64,000 bases of DNA from Streptomyces griseoloalbus. Lineage in GTDB: Bacteria; Actinomycetota; Actinomycetes; Streptomycetales; Streptomycetaceae. The notes under the pieces are model-generated. The model did no database searches. It was given only the letters and a program-made list of their open reading frames with translations, and was not told the origin of the DNA. Made by a program: the position numbers and the translations under genes. Below, one piece after another: positions 1 through 8,698 of the stretch (position 1 is the stretch's first letter; every line of letters starts with the position of its first letter). Location: positions 69,069 to 133,068 of the forward strand of contig BMUD01000013.1 in NCBI GenBank assembly GCA_014650015.1, written 5' to 3'.

Positions 1-120
1 GGCGGTGCCCTCGGGCCGGCCGTCCGGCCGCTCGGGACCCGCCCAGGTCTGCCGGAACCGCCCGCCCTCGCGCGGGATCGGCTCCAGTCCGTAGTGGGCG
101 ACGAGCTCGTCGGGCGTCAT
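1..120 (-). CDS. Cupin protein (DUF985-like), 5' part only
   Basis: The first 40 codons of a leftward gene that continues past the window edge. The N-terminus (MTPDELVAHYGLEPIPREGG, then FRQTW) is typical of DUF985/RmlC-like cupins, small beta-barrel proteins mostly of unknown function. The ATG at 118-120 overlaps the TGA of the preceding acylase/acyltransferase ORF (ATGA), so translation is probably coupled and both should be expressed from the iron-box promoter near 3.1 kb. The metal-binding part of the cupin lies outside the window, so substrate and activity cannot be judged. Confidence 0.75.
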   Translation of the reverse strand, partial: MTPDELVAHYGLEPIPREGGRFRQTWAGPERPDGRPEGTA

Positions 121-3071
121 GCGCCGAAGGCTACCTCTCGGGTGAGGAACGCCAGTTGGGCCTTCCTCGCCGGGAGATACACGTCGGGCAGGTCGACCTC
201 CGGCAGGACGACCTCGGGACCGGCCGTGAAGCCCTGCTTGACGAAGCGGGCGACCGCCTTGTCGTTGGCGACGTCCGGGTCGACCACCACTCGCCGGCGG
301 TCCAGGCCCAGCAGGACGAACGAGGTGAGGGCGGCCAGCAGCCCGGCCGTCCAGCCGGCCCGCGCCCCGTCCGGTTCGGCGGGGGCGAGCAGCAGGTGGA
401 CGCCGATGTCGCCGGGCTCGACGGGGTAGCACTCGCCGACCCGGTCGGCCTCGGGTTCGTAGGTCTGGAACAGCGCGACCGGTTCGCCGTCCTTGAGGAC
501 GAGGTAGGCGTGGTGGGTGTCGAGGGTGGCCATGTGGGCGTAGATCTCGGTGACCTGCTGCTCGGTGAGGCCGTTCATGCCCCAGAAGACGGCGCGTTCC
601 CCGCTCACCCAGCGGTGCAGGAGGGGCGCGTCGGCGGTCACGTCGAGCGGCAGGACGCGTACGGAGCCGAAACCGCCGACCAGCTGCTCGTGGACGGCCG
701 TTCGGGTGGCGTAGGCGTACGGGTCGGACATCGGTCTCCTCGTCGGTCGTTCGTCGGTGCTGCTTCCCGGACGGTCGCCGGTGTCATGTCCTGGGCGGTC
801 GCCGGTGTCACGACCCGCCTGCGCACCGGTGTCGTGTCCCGCCTGCGCACCGGGGTCATGTCCCGGGCGGTCGCCGGTGTCACGACCCGCCTGCGCACCG
901 GTGTCATGTCCCGGGCGGTCATCGGCGCCACGACCCACGTGCGCACAGGTTGCACGGGCCGGTCGTTCACCGGTGCCACGCCGAGGCCCGTCGGGCTCCT
1001 TGCGCAGCCGGTGCCAGTCGGTGACGACCGGGGCGAGGTCTCCCGCGGCCCACAGGGGCTGCTGGTCGCGGTGGTGGGGGGAGCCGGGGACGCCCGAGGC
1101 GCCCAGCGGCACCACCCAGCGGCTGTCCTCGCGCCGGGCCAGGTCCCAGACGTAACGGGCGGCGGGGCCGCGCGCGGCGAGGTCGGTGAGGCCGGGCACG
1201 GGCGAGGTGCACAGCACGCAGTCGTGGTCGCCGGACAGAGCGGGTTCGTCGTACGGCGTCCCGGGCGGCAGGGCCCGCCAGGGTGCCAGGCGGTGGGTGT
1301 CGCCCCAGGTGCCGGTGGGCGGCCGTTCGGCCACCTCCTCCAGCGCGGCGCGCACCTCCGCCGGGCGGTCGACGCCGTACAGCTCCCCCGCCCGCAGGAG
1401 GTGTTCGAGGGCGAAGCCGATGCGCGGGACCAGGGCGAGCCAGGGCCGGAACACCGCCGGGTACGCGGGCGGCGTGCGCAGCGCGGCGAACGCGGGGTGC
1501 GCGGCCAGCCGCCGTACGACCGCACCGCGCACCGCCGCGTAGGCCGCGGCGTCGGCGCTGTCCGCGTCCATGCGGCGGTCCCAGCGCAGCAGCCGGTCGC
1601 GCAGGGCGGCGGCCGGGGCGCCCAGGCCGTCGAGCGCGGCGAGGTGGTCCAGCAGGGCGGCGGCGGAGGCGAGGTGGGTGTCGGTGTGGAGGGCGGACAT
1701 GTCGGCGGCGGACCAGCGCGTCCGCTGTCCCAGCAGCTCGGTGATGCGGTCGGCGCGGTGCGGCGGGGCGAACTCGACGCCGAGGGGTGCGGCCGGGCCG
1801 CGCTGGTTGGCCATCACGGCGATCCCGTCGGTCAGTCCGGCGCGCGGCGGCTCGTGCCACCCCTGCCACGCGTGCCCGGGCTCCCACGCCGGTACCAGGC
1901 GGGTCCGGTTGGCCGCGGAACGCACCGGGACCCGGCCGGCCACCCGGTGCAGGGTGCCGCCCTCGGTGTCGGCGGCCAGGACCACGTTGACCGGTTCGGC
2001 CCACCGCTCGACGGCCGCGTCGACGTCGGCGACCCGGCGGGCGCGCAGCAGCGGCAGCAGGGCGCCGAAGCCGAGGTCGCCGGTGACGCGGGGCGGGTGG
2101 CGCAGGGCGACGGCGACCGGGGGCGCGCCGGGCTCGGGCACGCCGCCGTCGAGGCCTTCGGGGCCGCCGATGACGACGGGGCCGCGGTCGGTCTCGATGA
2201 CCTCGACCTCGACCGGCTCCTCGCCCGCCACCTCGACGGTCTCGGTGTGCCGGGCGGCCCGGTGCCACACCCCGTCCGGGCCGAGCGCCTCCACGCCGGC
2301 GCCGGTGCGCCGCAGCCGCTCGCGGTAGAGGTCCTGGTAGTCGGCCATGGCGTTGGTGATGGCCCAGGCGACGGTGCCGGTGTGGCCGAAGTGGGCGATG
2401 CCGGGGACGCCGGGCACGGCGAGCCCTACGACGTCGAACTCCGGGCAGGAGAGGCGGATCTGCTGGTAGACACCGGGGTCCTCGATGAAGCGGTGCGGGT
2501 CGCCGGCGATGACCGCCTGCCCGGTGACCGTGCGCTCTCCGGTGACCAGCCAGCCGTTGCTGCCCGCGGTGCCGGGACCGTCGGTGGCGAACAGGCCGAC
2601 GGCGTCCGTGCCGAGGTGGGTGGCGACGTGCTCGCGCCAGAGCTTGGCGGGGAAGCCGGCGAAGAGGATGTGGGTGGCCAGCCAGACCCCGAGCGGGGTC
2701 CAGGGCTCCCAGGGGCCGGGGGTGAGGGCCGTCCGCGCGAACTCGGGGGCGTCGGCGGCGCTCAGCCCCTCGTTGACGCCGGCCACATAGGCACGGATCC
2801 AGCCGGCGGTCTCCGGGTCCGTCCGTTCCAGCTCGGTCCAGCAGCGGCGGGCCGTGTCGGTCAGGCGGGCACGGCGGACGAAGAGGTCCCAGGGCAGGGC
2901 CTCGGGGCCGAGGAAGGCGGCCGAGGTGCCCTGGGCGCGGTGCCGTTCGACCTCCAGTTGCCAGGCCCGGTCGAGGGCGGTGACCCGGCCCTGGGCGTGC
3001 GCGAGGTCGTTCGCGTCGTCCGCGCGCAGATGCGGGATGCCCCAGGGGTCCCGGAAGATCTCGCCGGTCAC
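117..3071 (-). CDS. Penicillin acylase-family Ntn hydrolase fused in frame to a siderophore-type GNAT acyltransferase
   Basis: 984 codons from a GTG start preceded by GAGGG, with no internal stop. Residues 1-690 are a penicillin acylase: an alpha-like start (FRDPWGIPHLRA) and the processing site GSNGW with the expected nucleophile Ser near 171. Residues 690-780 are a low-complexity linker rich in HDTG, AQAG and GDRPG repeats. Residues 781-984 match the AlcB/RhbD/DesC acyltransferase family (VSGERAVFWGM, GDIGVHLLLAP, RRRVVVDPDVAN, KQGF). No signal peptide is visible, unlike exported acylases such as PvdQ. The second domain has its own Met at 731 with a good ribosome site, so two separate proteins are also possible. 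Family knowledge: such GNATs acylate hydroxylamine siderophore precursors, and Ntn acylases can trim acyl groups from siderophores. A role in acylation and deacylation of a siderophore is inference. Confidence 0.85.
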   Translation of the reverse strand: MTGEIFRDPWGIPHLRADDANDLAHAQGRVTALDRAWQLEVERHRAQGTSAAFLGPEALPWDLFVRRARLTDTARRCWTELERTDPETAGWIRAYVAGVNEGLSAADAPEFARTALTPGPWEPWTPLGVWLATHILFAGFPAKLWREHVATHLGTDAVGLFATDGPGTAGSNGWLVTGERTVTGQAVIAGDPHRFIEDPGVYQQIRLSCPEFDVVGLAVPGVPGIAHFGHTGTVAWAITNAMADYQDLYRERLRRTGAGVEALGPDGVWHRAARHTETVEVAGEEPVEVEVIETDRGPVVIGGPEGLDGGVPEPGAPPVAVALRHPPRVTGDLGFGALLPLLRARRVADVDAAVERWAEPVNVVLAADTEGGTLHRVAGRVPVRSAANRTRLVPAWEPGHAWQGWHEPPRAGLTDGIAVMANQRGPAAPLGVEFAPPHRADRITELLGQRTRWSAADMSALHTDTHLASAAALLDHLAALDGLGAPAAALRDRLLRWDRRMDADSADAAAYAAVRGAVVRRLAAHPAFAALRTPPAYPAVFRPWLALVPRIGFALEHLLRAGELYGVDRPAEVRAALEEVAERPPTGTWGDTHRLAPWRALPPGTPYDEPALSGDHDCVLCTSPVPGLTDLAARGPAARYVWDLARREDSRWVVPLGASGVPGSPHHRDQQPLWAAGDLAPVVTDWHRLRKEPDGPRRGTGERPARATCAHVGRGADDRPGHDTGAQAGRDTGDRPGHDPGAQAGHDTGAQAGRDTGDRPGHDTGDRPGSSTDERPTRRPMSDPYAYATRTAVHEQLVGGFGSVRVLPLDVTADAPLLHRWVSGERAVFWGMNGLTEQQVTEIYAHMATLDTHHAYLVLKDGEPVALFQTYEPEADRVGECYPVEPGDIGVHLLLAPAEPDGARAGWTAGLLAALTSFVLLGLDRRRVVVDPDVANDKAVARFVKQGFTAGPEVVLPEVDLPDVYLPARKAQLAFLTREVAFGA
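729..741 (-). promoter_or_regulatory. Internal ribosome site and ATG for the GNAT domain
   Basis: On the minus strand GAGGAGACCG lies directly before the ATG of MSDPYAY (codon 729-731). It is better placed than many gene starts in the window. It suggests the acyltransferase was, or still is, translated as a separate 204-residue protein. Confidence 0.55.
771..929. repeat. Imperfect direct repeats in the acylase/GNAT linker
   Basis: Alternating units built from GGTCGCCGGTGTCA and CCTGCGCACCGGTGTC motifs recur about five times. They are in frame and encode repeats such as GAQAGHDTG and GRDTGDRPG. The tract sits exactly between the two domains, where a stop codon would be expected if the genes were separate. 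Confidence 0.7.
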
Positions 3072-3088
3072 TGTGCCCTCATTTCACT

Positions 3089-3107
3089 TTAGGTTAGGCT
3101 CGCCTAA
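3089..3107. promoter_or_regulatory. Iron box (DmdR/IdeR-type operator)
   Basis: TTAGGTTAGGCTCGCCTAA agrees closely with the DmdR1/IdeR consensus, with arms TTAGG and CCTAA. It lies 18 bp before the GTG of the acylase ORF and 41 bp before the siderophore-interacting protein gene, so one repressor dimer site could control both divergent transcripts. Iron-dependent repression follows from known DmdR biology and is not shown here. Confidence 0.88.
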
Positions 3108-3147
3108 CCAAACCGTGGCGGAATCGTACGTGAAGGGCGAGGACACG

Positions 3148-3873
3148 ATGGGGCAGGGGCGGGGTTGGGAGGGCGCGGTCCTCAAACTGATGCGGGCGAG
3201 GGACTTCACCTTCACCGTGACGGGGGCCGAGGACGTCACCGCGGACTACCGGCGGGTGCGCTTCACCGACGGCGGCATGCTGGCGGCGACCGGCGTCCAC
3301 CCGACGATGTGGGTGCGGCTGTGGTTCGACAACGCGGGCAGGCCCCACCAGCGGGCGTACACCCTGGTCGACCCGGATCCCGCGAGCGGCGGCTTCGCTC
3401 TCGAGTTCGCGCTGCACGAGGGGTGCGCCAGCGACTGGGCCAGGGCGGCGAAGCCCGGGGACACCATCGAGGCGACGGTGCAGGGCACGGGTTTCGAGGA
3501 GCCCAGCCCCGCTCCCTCGCATGTCTTCGCCATCGGCGACCCGGCTTCGCTGCCGGCCCTCAACTCCCTCCTCGGGGCGCTGGGTTCCGCGCCCGCGACC
3601 GTCTGGTTCGAAGGCACCCTCGACGGGCTGCCCTGCGGGGTCGAACCCGGCCGGCACGAAGTGCGCGAGGTGCCCCGGCAGGCGGCCGGAGCGGCGCTGG
3701 TCGAGCGGGTGCGGGCCGACCTGCCCGAGCTGTTGCGGCAGGCCGGCGAGCACCCGTACGTCTGGATCGCCTGCGACACCGCGACCACCCGGGCGCTCTC
3801 GGCATTCGTGCGCAAGGAGCTGGGGGTGCCCAAGCAGCGGACGCACGCGCTGGGGTACTGGCGCGCGAGCTGA
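3148..3873 (+). CDS. Siderophore-interacting protein (FAD-dependent ferric-siderophore reductase)
   Basis: 241 residues starting at ATG 3148 behind GGGCGAGGA. The FAD-binding barrel holds the RAYTLVD motif, and the C-terminal SIP domain holds GDPASLPALNSLL and a terminal ALGYWR. The family (ViuB/YqjH/FscN type) reduces Fe(III) in imported siderophores to release iron in the cytoplasm. It is divergent from the acylase/acyltransferase ORF and shares its iron box. No transporter gene is present in the window, so uptake must be encoded elsewhere. Confidence 0.92.
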   Translation: MGQGRGWEGAVLKLMRARDFTFTVTGAEDVTADYRRVRFTDGGMLAATGVHPTMWVRLWFDNAGRPHQRAYTLVDPDPASGGFALEFALHEGCASDWARAAKPGDTIEATVQGTGFEEPSPAPSHVFAIGDPASLPALNSLLGALGSAPATVWFEGTLDGLPCGVEPGRHEVREVPRQAAGAALVERVRADLPELLRQAGEHPYVWIACDTATTRALSAFVRKELGVPKQRTHALGYWRAS

Positions 3874-3897
3874 GCCGCGACGCGCGATCATCGGGGC

Positions 3898-4500
3898 ATG
3901 GACGTCACTCTTCGCCTCGCCCAGGACCCCGACGCCGACGCACTGCTGGGCCGCAGCCCGCTCGCCGCGCTGACCGGGATGCTGCTGGACCAGCAGATCC
4001 CGATGGAGTGGGCGTTCAAGGGCCCGGCGACGATCGCCCAGCGGCTCGGCGCGGACGACCTGGACGCGCACGAGATCGCCGCGTACGACCCCGACGCGTT
4101 CGCCGCGCTGCTCTCCGACAAACCGGCCGTGCACCGCTACCCGGGCTCCATGGCCGGCCGCATCCAGCAGCTCTGCCGCTACCTCGTCGAGCACTACGAC
4201 GGTGACGCCGAGGCCGTCTGGCGGGGCGTCGGCGACGGCGAGCAGCTGCTGAGGCGACTGGAGGAGCTGCCCGGGTTCGGCAAGCAGAAGGCCCGGATCT
4301 TCCTGGCCCTGCTGGGCAAGCAACTCGGGGTGCGGCCCACGGGCTGGCGGGAGGCCGCGGGCGCCTACGGAGAGGAGAAGTCCTTCCGCTCCGTCGCCGA
4401 CATCACCGGCCCGGAGTCGCTGGCCAAGGTGCGGGCGCACAAGCAGGAACAGAAGGCCGCGGCGAAGGCGGCGAAGGCCGCGAAGAAGCCCGCCGAGTAG
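3898..4500 (+). CDS. HhH-GPD family base-excision repair protein
   Basis: 200 residues, 24 bp after the flavoreductase gene. The helix-hairpin-helix is clear (LPGFGKQKARIFLALL), and an upstream segment LTGMLLDQQIPMEWAFKGP fits the HhH-GPD fold. The usual catalytic Asp after the hairpin is not obvious; the segment reads LLGKQLGVRPTGW. The Lys/Ala-rich tail (KAAAKAAKAAKK) probably binds DNA non-specifically. Glycosylase activity is plausible but unproven. The association with iron genes may only reflect position. Confidence 0.82.
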   Translation: MDVTLRLAQDPDADALLGRSPLAALTGMLLDQQIPMEWAFKGPATIAQRLGADDLDAHEIAAYDPDAFAALLSDKPAVHRYPGSMAGRIQQLCRYLVEHYDGDAEAVWRGVGDGEQLLRRLEELPGFGKQKARIFLALLGKQLGVRPTGWREAAGAYGEEKSFRSVADITGPESLAKVRAHKQEQKAAAKAAKAAKKPAE

Positions 4501-4525
4501 CTCGAGCACCGGGGTCCCGGGGTCG

Positions 4526-6154
4526 CTACCGCCTCCTGCGGCGGGCCGTACCGAAGAGGGAGCGGGTGATCTCGCGGCCGATCCGGGTGCCCACGGAACG
4601 GGCCAGGGACTCGAAGACACCGCTGCCCGCCACCTGTTCGATCATCGAGGGGCCCTCCTCGGACCTCGGCCTCCGTCCCCCGGGCGCGCGCTCCTGGCCG
4701 GCCTTCGGCGCACCGGTCGCGGCCCGCGTCCCGTCCGTACCCTCGTCCGGGGCCGGCCGTTCCGCCAGCCGCTCGTACGCGGAGACGCGGTCCACAGCCT
4801 GTGCGTAACGCTCGTACCGCGGCGAGGACCGCACCATCCGGTCCAGGGTCGCCCGGGCCACCGGGCCCATCAGGGACTCCGGCGCCCGCAGCCGGGTCAC
4901 GGCCACCGGGGTCGGCGCGCCCTCCTCACCCAGTACGGTCACCGCCGCCTCGCCGATGCCCAGGCCGGTCAGGACCTCCTCCAGGTCGTAAGGAGAGTGC
5001 GGGAAGGTCTTCACCGTGGCCCTCAGCGCCTTCTGGTCGTCCGGCGTGAAGGCGCGCAGCGCGTGCTGCACGCGGTGGCCCAGCTGGCCGAGGACCTCGG
5101 CGGGCACGTCCTTCGGGGTCTGCGTCACGAAGAAGACGCCGACCCCTTTCGAGCGAATCAGCCGCACCGTCCGGGTGATCGAGTCCAGGAACGCCTCGGA
5201 GGCGTCGTCGAACAGCAGATGCGCCTCGTCGAGGAAGAAGACGAGCCTCGGCCGGTCGACGTCGCCGACCTCGGGAAGATCGTGGAAGAGGTCGGCGAGC
5301 AGCCACATCAGGAAGGTCGAGAACAGCTGCGGCCGCTCCTGGACGGCGGGCAGCTCCAGGACGGAGACGACACCCCGCCCGTCCTCCGCCGTCCGCAGGA
5401 ACTCGGCCGTGTCGAACTCCGGCTCACCGAAGAAGCCGGACGCGCCCTGCGCCTCGAAGACGGTCAGCGACCGCAGGATCACCCCGGCCGTGGCCGGGGA
5501 CAGCCCGCCGATGCTCCTCAGTTCCCGTGCGCCCTCGTCCGAGGCCAGGAACGCCACGACCGCCCTCAGGTCCTTGAGGTCGACCAGTTCCAGGCCCTTC
5601 ATGTCGGCGTAGTGGAAGATCAGCCCGAGGGACTGCTCCTGGGTCCGGTTGAGCTCCAGCACCTTGGACAGCAGCACCGGGCCGAAGCTGGTGACCGCGG
5701 CCCGTACGGGGATGCCGTGCCCCATGCCGCCGAGGGCGTAGAACTCGGCCGGGAACCCGGTCGCCGTCCACCGCTGGCGCACCTCACGGGCGCGCCCCTC
5801 GATCCGGGGGTCCGGGCTGCCCGGCTCGCAGATCCCGGAGAGGTCGCCCTTGATGTCGGCGAGGAAGACGGGCACGCCCTGCGCCGACAACTGCTCGGCG
5901 ACGAGCTGGAGCGTCTTGGTCTTGCCGGTACCGGTGGCGCCCGCGACCAGGCCGTGGCGGTTCAGCGTCGACAGCGGCACCCTGATCTGCGCGTCCGCAT
6001 GGCACCGCCCGTCCCACACCAGGGCGCCCAGGTCGAGCGCGGGCCCGGTGAAGGCATAGCCGGACGCGATGTCGAGGGCCTTGCCGGGGAGCGCGGGGGC
6101 ACCGTCGGACGCCTCGGGAGCGGTGGCCGGCGGCGTGGTCTCACGATCGCTCAT
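4526..6154 (-). CDS. HerA-like P-loop ATPase (DUF853 family)
   Basis: 542 residues from ATG 6154, behind a GGGAG ribosome site. The Walker A motif GATGTGKTKT lies near residue 70, and Walker B-like VFFLDEAHLLFDD lies mid-protein. The family is the HerA/FtsK-like helicase group DUF853, whose cellular role is poorly defined; DNA or membrane-linked motor functions have been proposed. A charged, disordered stretch precedes the conserved C-terminus (GRRPRSEEGPSMIEQV). It converges on the HhH gene with a 25-bp gap. Confidence 0.85.
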   Translation of the reverse strand: MSDRETTPPATAPEASDGAPALPGKALDIASGYAFTGPALDLGALVWDGRCHADAQIRVPLSTLNRHGLVAGATGTGKTKTLQLVAEQLSAQGVPVFLADIKGDLSGICEPGSPDPRIEGRAREVRQRWTATGFPAEFYALGGMGHGIPVRAAVTSFGPVLLSKVLELNRTQEQSLGLIFHYADMKGLELVDLKDLRAVVAFLASDEGARELRSIGGLSPATAGVILRSLTVFEAQGASGFFGEPEFDTAEFLRTAEDGRGVVSVLELPAVQERPQLFSTFLMWLLADLFHDLPEVGDVDRPRLVFFLDEAHLLFDDASEAFLDSITRTVRLIRSKGVGVFFVTQTPKDVPAEVLGQLGHRVQHALRAFTPDDQKALRATVKTFPHSPYDLEEVLTGLGIGEAAVTVLGEEGAPTPVAVTRLRAPESLMGPVARATLDRMVRSSPRYERYAQAVDRVSAYERLAERPAPDEGTDGTRAATGAPKAGQERAPGGRRPRSEEGPSMIEQVAGSGVFESLARSVGTRIGREITRSLFGTARRRRR

Positions 6155-6258
6155 CTCGAACTCCCGTTCCCGCTTCGTCCCCCTTTGGGTGCCTTTTTCA
6201 GCGTCGCACTGCGTCGCCATGGCTGCGCCCGGAACGCCTTGCCCGGTAGGCTTTCCGT

Positions 6259-6555
6259 GTGATCTTCAAGCGCATCGGAAACGGCCGGCCGTACCCCGAC
6301 CACGGCCGGGAAAGCACCCGGCAGTGGGCGGACGTCGCGCCGCGCCCGGTCCGCCTCGATCAGCTCGTGACGACCAAGCAGCAGCTCGACCTCGAGACCC
6401 TCCTCGCCGAGGACTCGACCTTCTACGGCGACCTCTTCGCGCATGTCGTGAAGTGGCAGGGCGATCTGTATCTGGAGGACGGGCTGCACCGCGCGGTCCG
6501 GGCGGCGCTCCAGCAGCGCCAGGTGCTGCACGCCCGCGTCCTCGAACTGGACTGA
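6259..6555 (+). CDS. Small conserved protein with ParB-like motif
   Basis: 98 residues from a GTG start, divergent from the HerA-like gene. I recognise it as a protein conserved near lytR_C genes in streptomycetes and often auto-labelled 'VapB antitoxin', but nothing toxin-like is adjacent. The segment QGDLYLEDGLHRAVRAALQQ followed by VLHARV resembles the DGHHR motif of ParB/sulfiredoxin-like domains. That similarity is by eye only. Biochemical function is unknown. Confidence 0.75.
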   Translation: MIFKRIGNGRPYPDHGRESTRQWADVAPRPVRLDQLVTTKQQLDLETLLAEDSTFYGDLFAHVVKWQGDLYLEDGLHRAVRAALQQRQVLHARVLELD

Positions 6556-6665
6556 CACCCGTCCGGCCCCGCTCCCACGAGCGGTTTGGCCCTTTCGGGT
6601 TGGACTGCACACCATCGAATGATCATCTAGTAGGCACAGCCGCCCGCGCGCACTACGCTGCGCCC

Positions 6666-7319
6666 ATGAGCATGCTCACCCCACCTGGCATGGGCGGCCA
6701 GTACCGGATCACGGGCGACAAGTACCCGCGGATGCGCCGGCCCCGGCGGCACGGCAGGCTCGTCGTCCTGACCGTCGCCTCCGTCGCCGTCCTCGGCGTG
6801 GGCGGCTGGGGCACGCTGCAGCTCATCGACGTGTTCACCGGCGGCGACGGCGACTCCGTCTCCGCGGCCGGCACCAAGGCGACCGGCACCAAGGCGGCCT
6901 GCGCCACCGGGCCGAGCCCCGCGGCCGCCCCGAAGGCGCTGCCCGAGCCCGGCGCGATCACGGTCAACGTCCTCAACGCCACGACCCGCGGCGGCCTCGC
7001 CCAGAAGACCGCCGACGAGCTCAAGAAGCGCGGCTTCAAGATCGGCGAGGTCGCCAACGCGTCCAAGGAGTACGACAAGAAGGTCAAGGGCACCGGTGTG
7101 CTGCTCGGGCCCGTCTCCGCCCTGGACACCTCGCTGCCGGTGCTCGGCACCCAGCTCGCCGCCGCCGAACGGCGCACCGACCCCGCCCGCAAGGGCAGCG
7201 AGGTCGACCTCGTCATCGGCGACGCCTTCCGGCAGCTGACGAAGAAGGCGGACGCCGACCGGGCCCTGACCGCACTGGCCGAGCCCGAGCCGACGCCCGC
7301 CCCGAAGAAGAACTGCTGA
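6666..7319 (+). CDS. Membrane-anchored LytR C-terminal domain protein
   Basis: 217 residues. A basic cytoplasmic N-terminus (MRRPRRHGR) is followed by one membrane helix at about 33-52 (LVVLTVASVAVLGVGGW), a Ser/Thr/Ala linker, then a LytR_C domain (ITVNVLNATTRGGLAQKTADEL). LytR_C domains occur alone or behind LCP cell-wall ligases; this protein lacks the LCP catalytic domain. It is probably extracytoplasmic and acts at the cell envelope. It converges on upp. Confidence 0.85.
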   Translation: MSMLTPPGMGGQYRITGDKYPRMRRPRRHGRLVVLTVASVAVLGVGGWGTLQLIDVFTGGDGDSVSAAGTKATGTKAACATGPSPAAAPKALPEPGAITVNVLNATTRGGLAQKTADELKKRGFKIGEVANASKEYDKKVKGTGVLLGPVSALDTSLPVLGTQLAAAERRTDPARKGSEVDLVIGDAFRQLTKKADADRALTALAEPEPTPAPKKNC

Positions 7320-7372
7320 GAGCCCGGGAGCCCCGAGAAAGCCGGGAACCCGGGACCGCGAGGCTCGCGGAC

Positions 7373-8008
7373 CTACTCGGCCGCCCCGTACATCCGGTCC
7401 CCCGCGTCGCCGAGGCCCGGCACGATGTAGCCGTGCTCGTTGAGGCGCTTGTCGACCGACGCCGTCACGACCGTCACCGGGGTGCCCGCCAGCTCGCGCT
7501 CCATGACCTCGACGCCCTCCGGCGCGGCCAGCAGCACCACGGCGGTCACGTCGTCCGCGCCGCGCTTGATCAGCTCCTGGATCGCCGCGACCAGCGTGCC
7601 GCCGGTGGCGAGCATCGGGTCCAGGACGTACACCTGGCGTCCGGAGAGGTCCTCCGGCATCCGGGTGGCGTACGTCGAGGCCTGCAGCGTCTCCTCGTTG
7701 CGGATCATGCCGAGGAAGCCCACCTCGGCGGTCGGCAGCAGGCGGACCATGCCGTCCAGCATGCCCAGACCGGCCCGCAGGATCGGCACCACCAGCGGGC
7801 GCGGGTGGGAGAGCTTGACGCCCGTGGTCGCCTCGACCGGCGTCCGGATGTCGACCTGCTCCGTGCGCACGTCGCGCGTGGCCTCGTAGGCGAGCAGGGT
7901 GACCAGCTCGTCGGCGAGACGGCGGAAGGTCGCGGAGTCGGTGCGCTGGTCGCGCAGCGTGGTGAGCTTGTGGGCGACCAGGGGGTGGTCGACGACGTGG
8001 AGACGCAT
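7373..8008 (-). CDS. upp: Uracil phosphoribosyltransferase
   Basis: 211 residues from ATG 8008 ([15 protein letters not shown]). It converts uracil and PRPP to UMP in pyrimidine salvage. The PRPP loop [16 protein letters not shown] and the uracil-binding C-terminus ([16 protein letters not shown]) are complete. An upstream in-frame Met exists at 8059, but the family starts at MRLHV. Confidence 0.97.
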   Translation of the reverse strand: MRLHVVDHPLVAHKLTTLRDQRTDSATFRRLADELVTLLAYEATRDVRTEQVDIRTPVEATTGVKLSHPRPLVVPILRAGLGMLDGMVRLLPTAEVGFLGMIRNEETLQASTYATRMPEDLSGRQVYVLDPMLATGGTLVAAIQELIKRGADDVTAVVLLAAPEGVEVMERELAGTPVTVVTASVDKRLNEHGYIVPGLGDAGDRMYGAAE

Positions 8009-8137
8009 GACGTCAACATTAACCGGGCCCGGTGGGCCCGGCGTCCCCGCGCGCCGCAAGCCTCCCGAACCCCCGTCACTCCTTCGCTGGCGTCAATCCC
8101 CCCGTCCGGGGGAAGGTGGGAAGGACGGACTGGGGTG

Positions 8138-8362
8138 GTGAGCCGATTGCGCGAGCAGGAAGAACGAAACGATCCGTCGCCGCACGAGACCTCCGGCCCG
8201 GCCGGGACAGGGGCCGAGACGGAGGCCGAGCGACGACGGCGCCGCGCCCGGTTCCTGCGCGAACTCGCCGAGGCCCGGGAACTGCGCGACCGGGTTCAGC
8301 CGCGCCGCGCCAAGGCGGCCCGGCTGCGGCACGCGATGCGCATGCGCACCTTCCGCTGGTAG
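8138..8362 (+). CDS. Small basic protein of unknown function
   Basis: 74 residues from GTG 8138, behind AAGGACGG. Very Arg-rich, with a run of charged heptad-like sequence (EAERRRRRARFLRELAEARE) suggesting one long helix. Codons keep the G/C third-position bias. It is divergent from upp. I remember a small conserved ORF here in other streptomycetes but cannot assign a function. Confidence 0.65.
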   Translation: MSRLREQEERNDPSPHETSGPAGTGAETEAERRRRRARFLRELAEARELRDRVQPRRAKAARLRHAMRMRTFRW

Positions 8363-8698
8363 GACGGCCCGCCCGGGCGCCGTACCGCGGCCGGGACCGT
8401 GATGGGTGGGAAGATCACGGGACTCGTGGGTGTTCGGTGAAGTGCCCGTGCGCAGAAGGCGCGTGCAGCCGCGTACGATCCGCACGTGGCGGCAACGAGT
8501 TCGCCGGTGAGTCCTCGATGGGCCCACTCGGCGAACTGCGGTCGAAACCGCCGGACACAGGGAGCCGAAGACGTCCCCCGACGGCCTTGTTTCTGCCACG
8601 ATTCCGAATGGGTGGGGCTCGGAGCACCGGTCCCCGCCCGCACACCTCCGCCGGGGGGATTCCCAACCGGCACGCCTATGACCAGTGGGAGAGTCACG
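8363..8698. other. Intergenic region before the tadA operon
   Basis: 336 bp without a supported gene. An in-frame upstream extension of the next ORF exists but has poor codon bias. A TACGAT hexamer near 8475 could be a -10 element; no convincing -35 was found. Confidence 0.4.

Noticed and set aside
156-3092. 978-residue plus-strand ORF antisense to the acylase
   Set aside because: A shadow frame of a GC-rich gene; low-complexity Gly/Val/Arg composition, no ribosome site, and the minus strand carries clear acylase and GNAT motifs.
6259-6555. Type II antitoxin (VapB)
   Set aside because: No toxin gene is adjacent and no AbrB or ribbon-helix-helix motif is visible; the name would only repeat a common automatic label.
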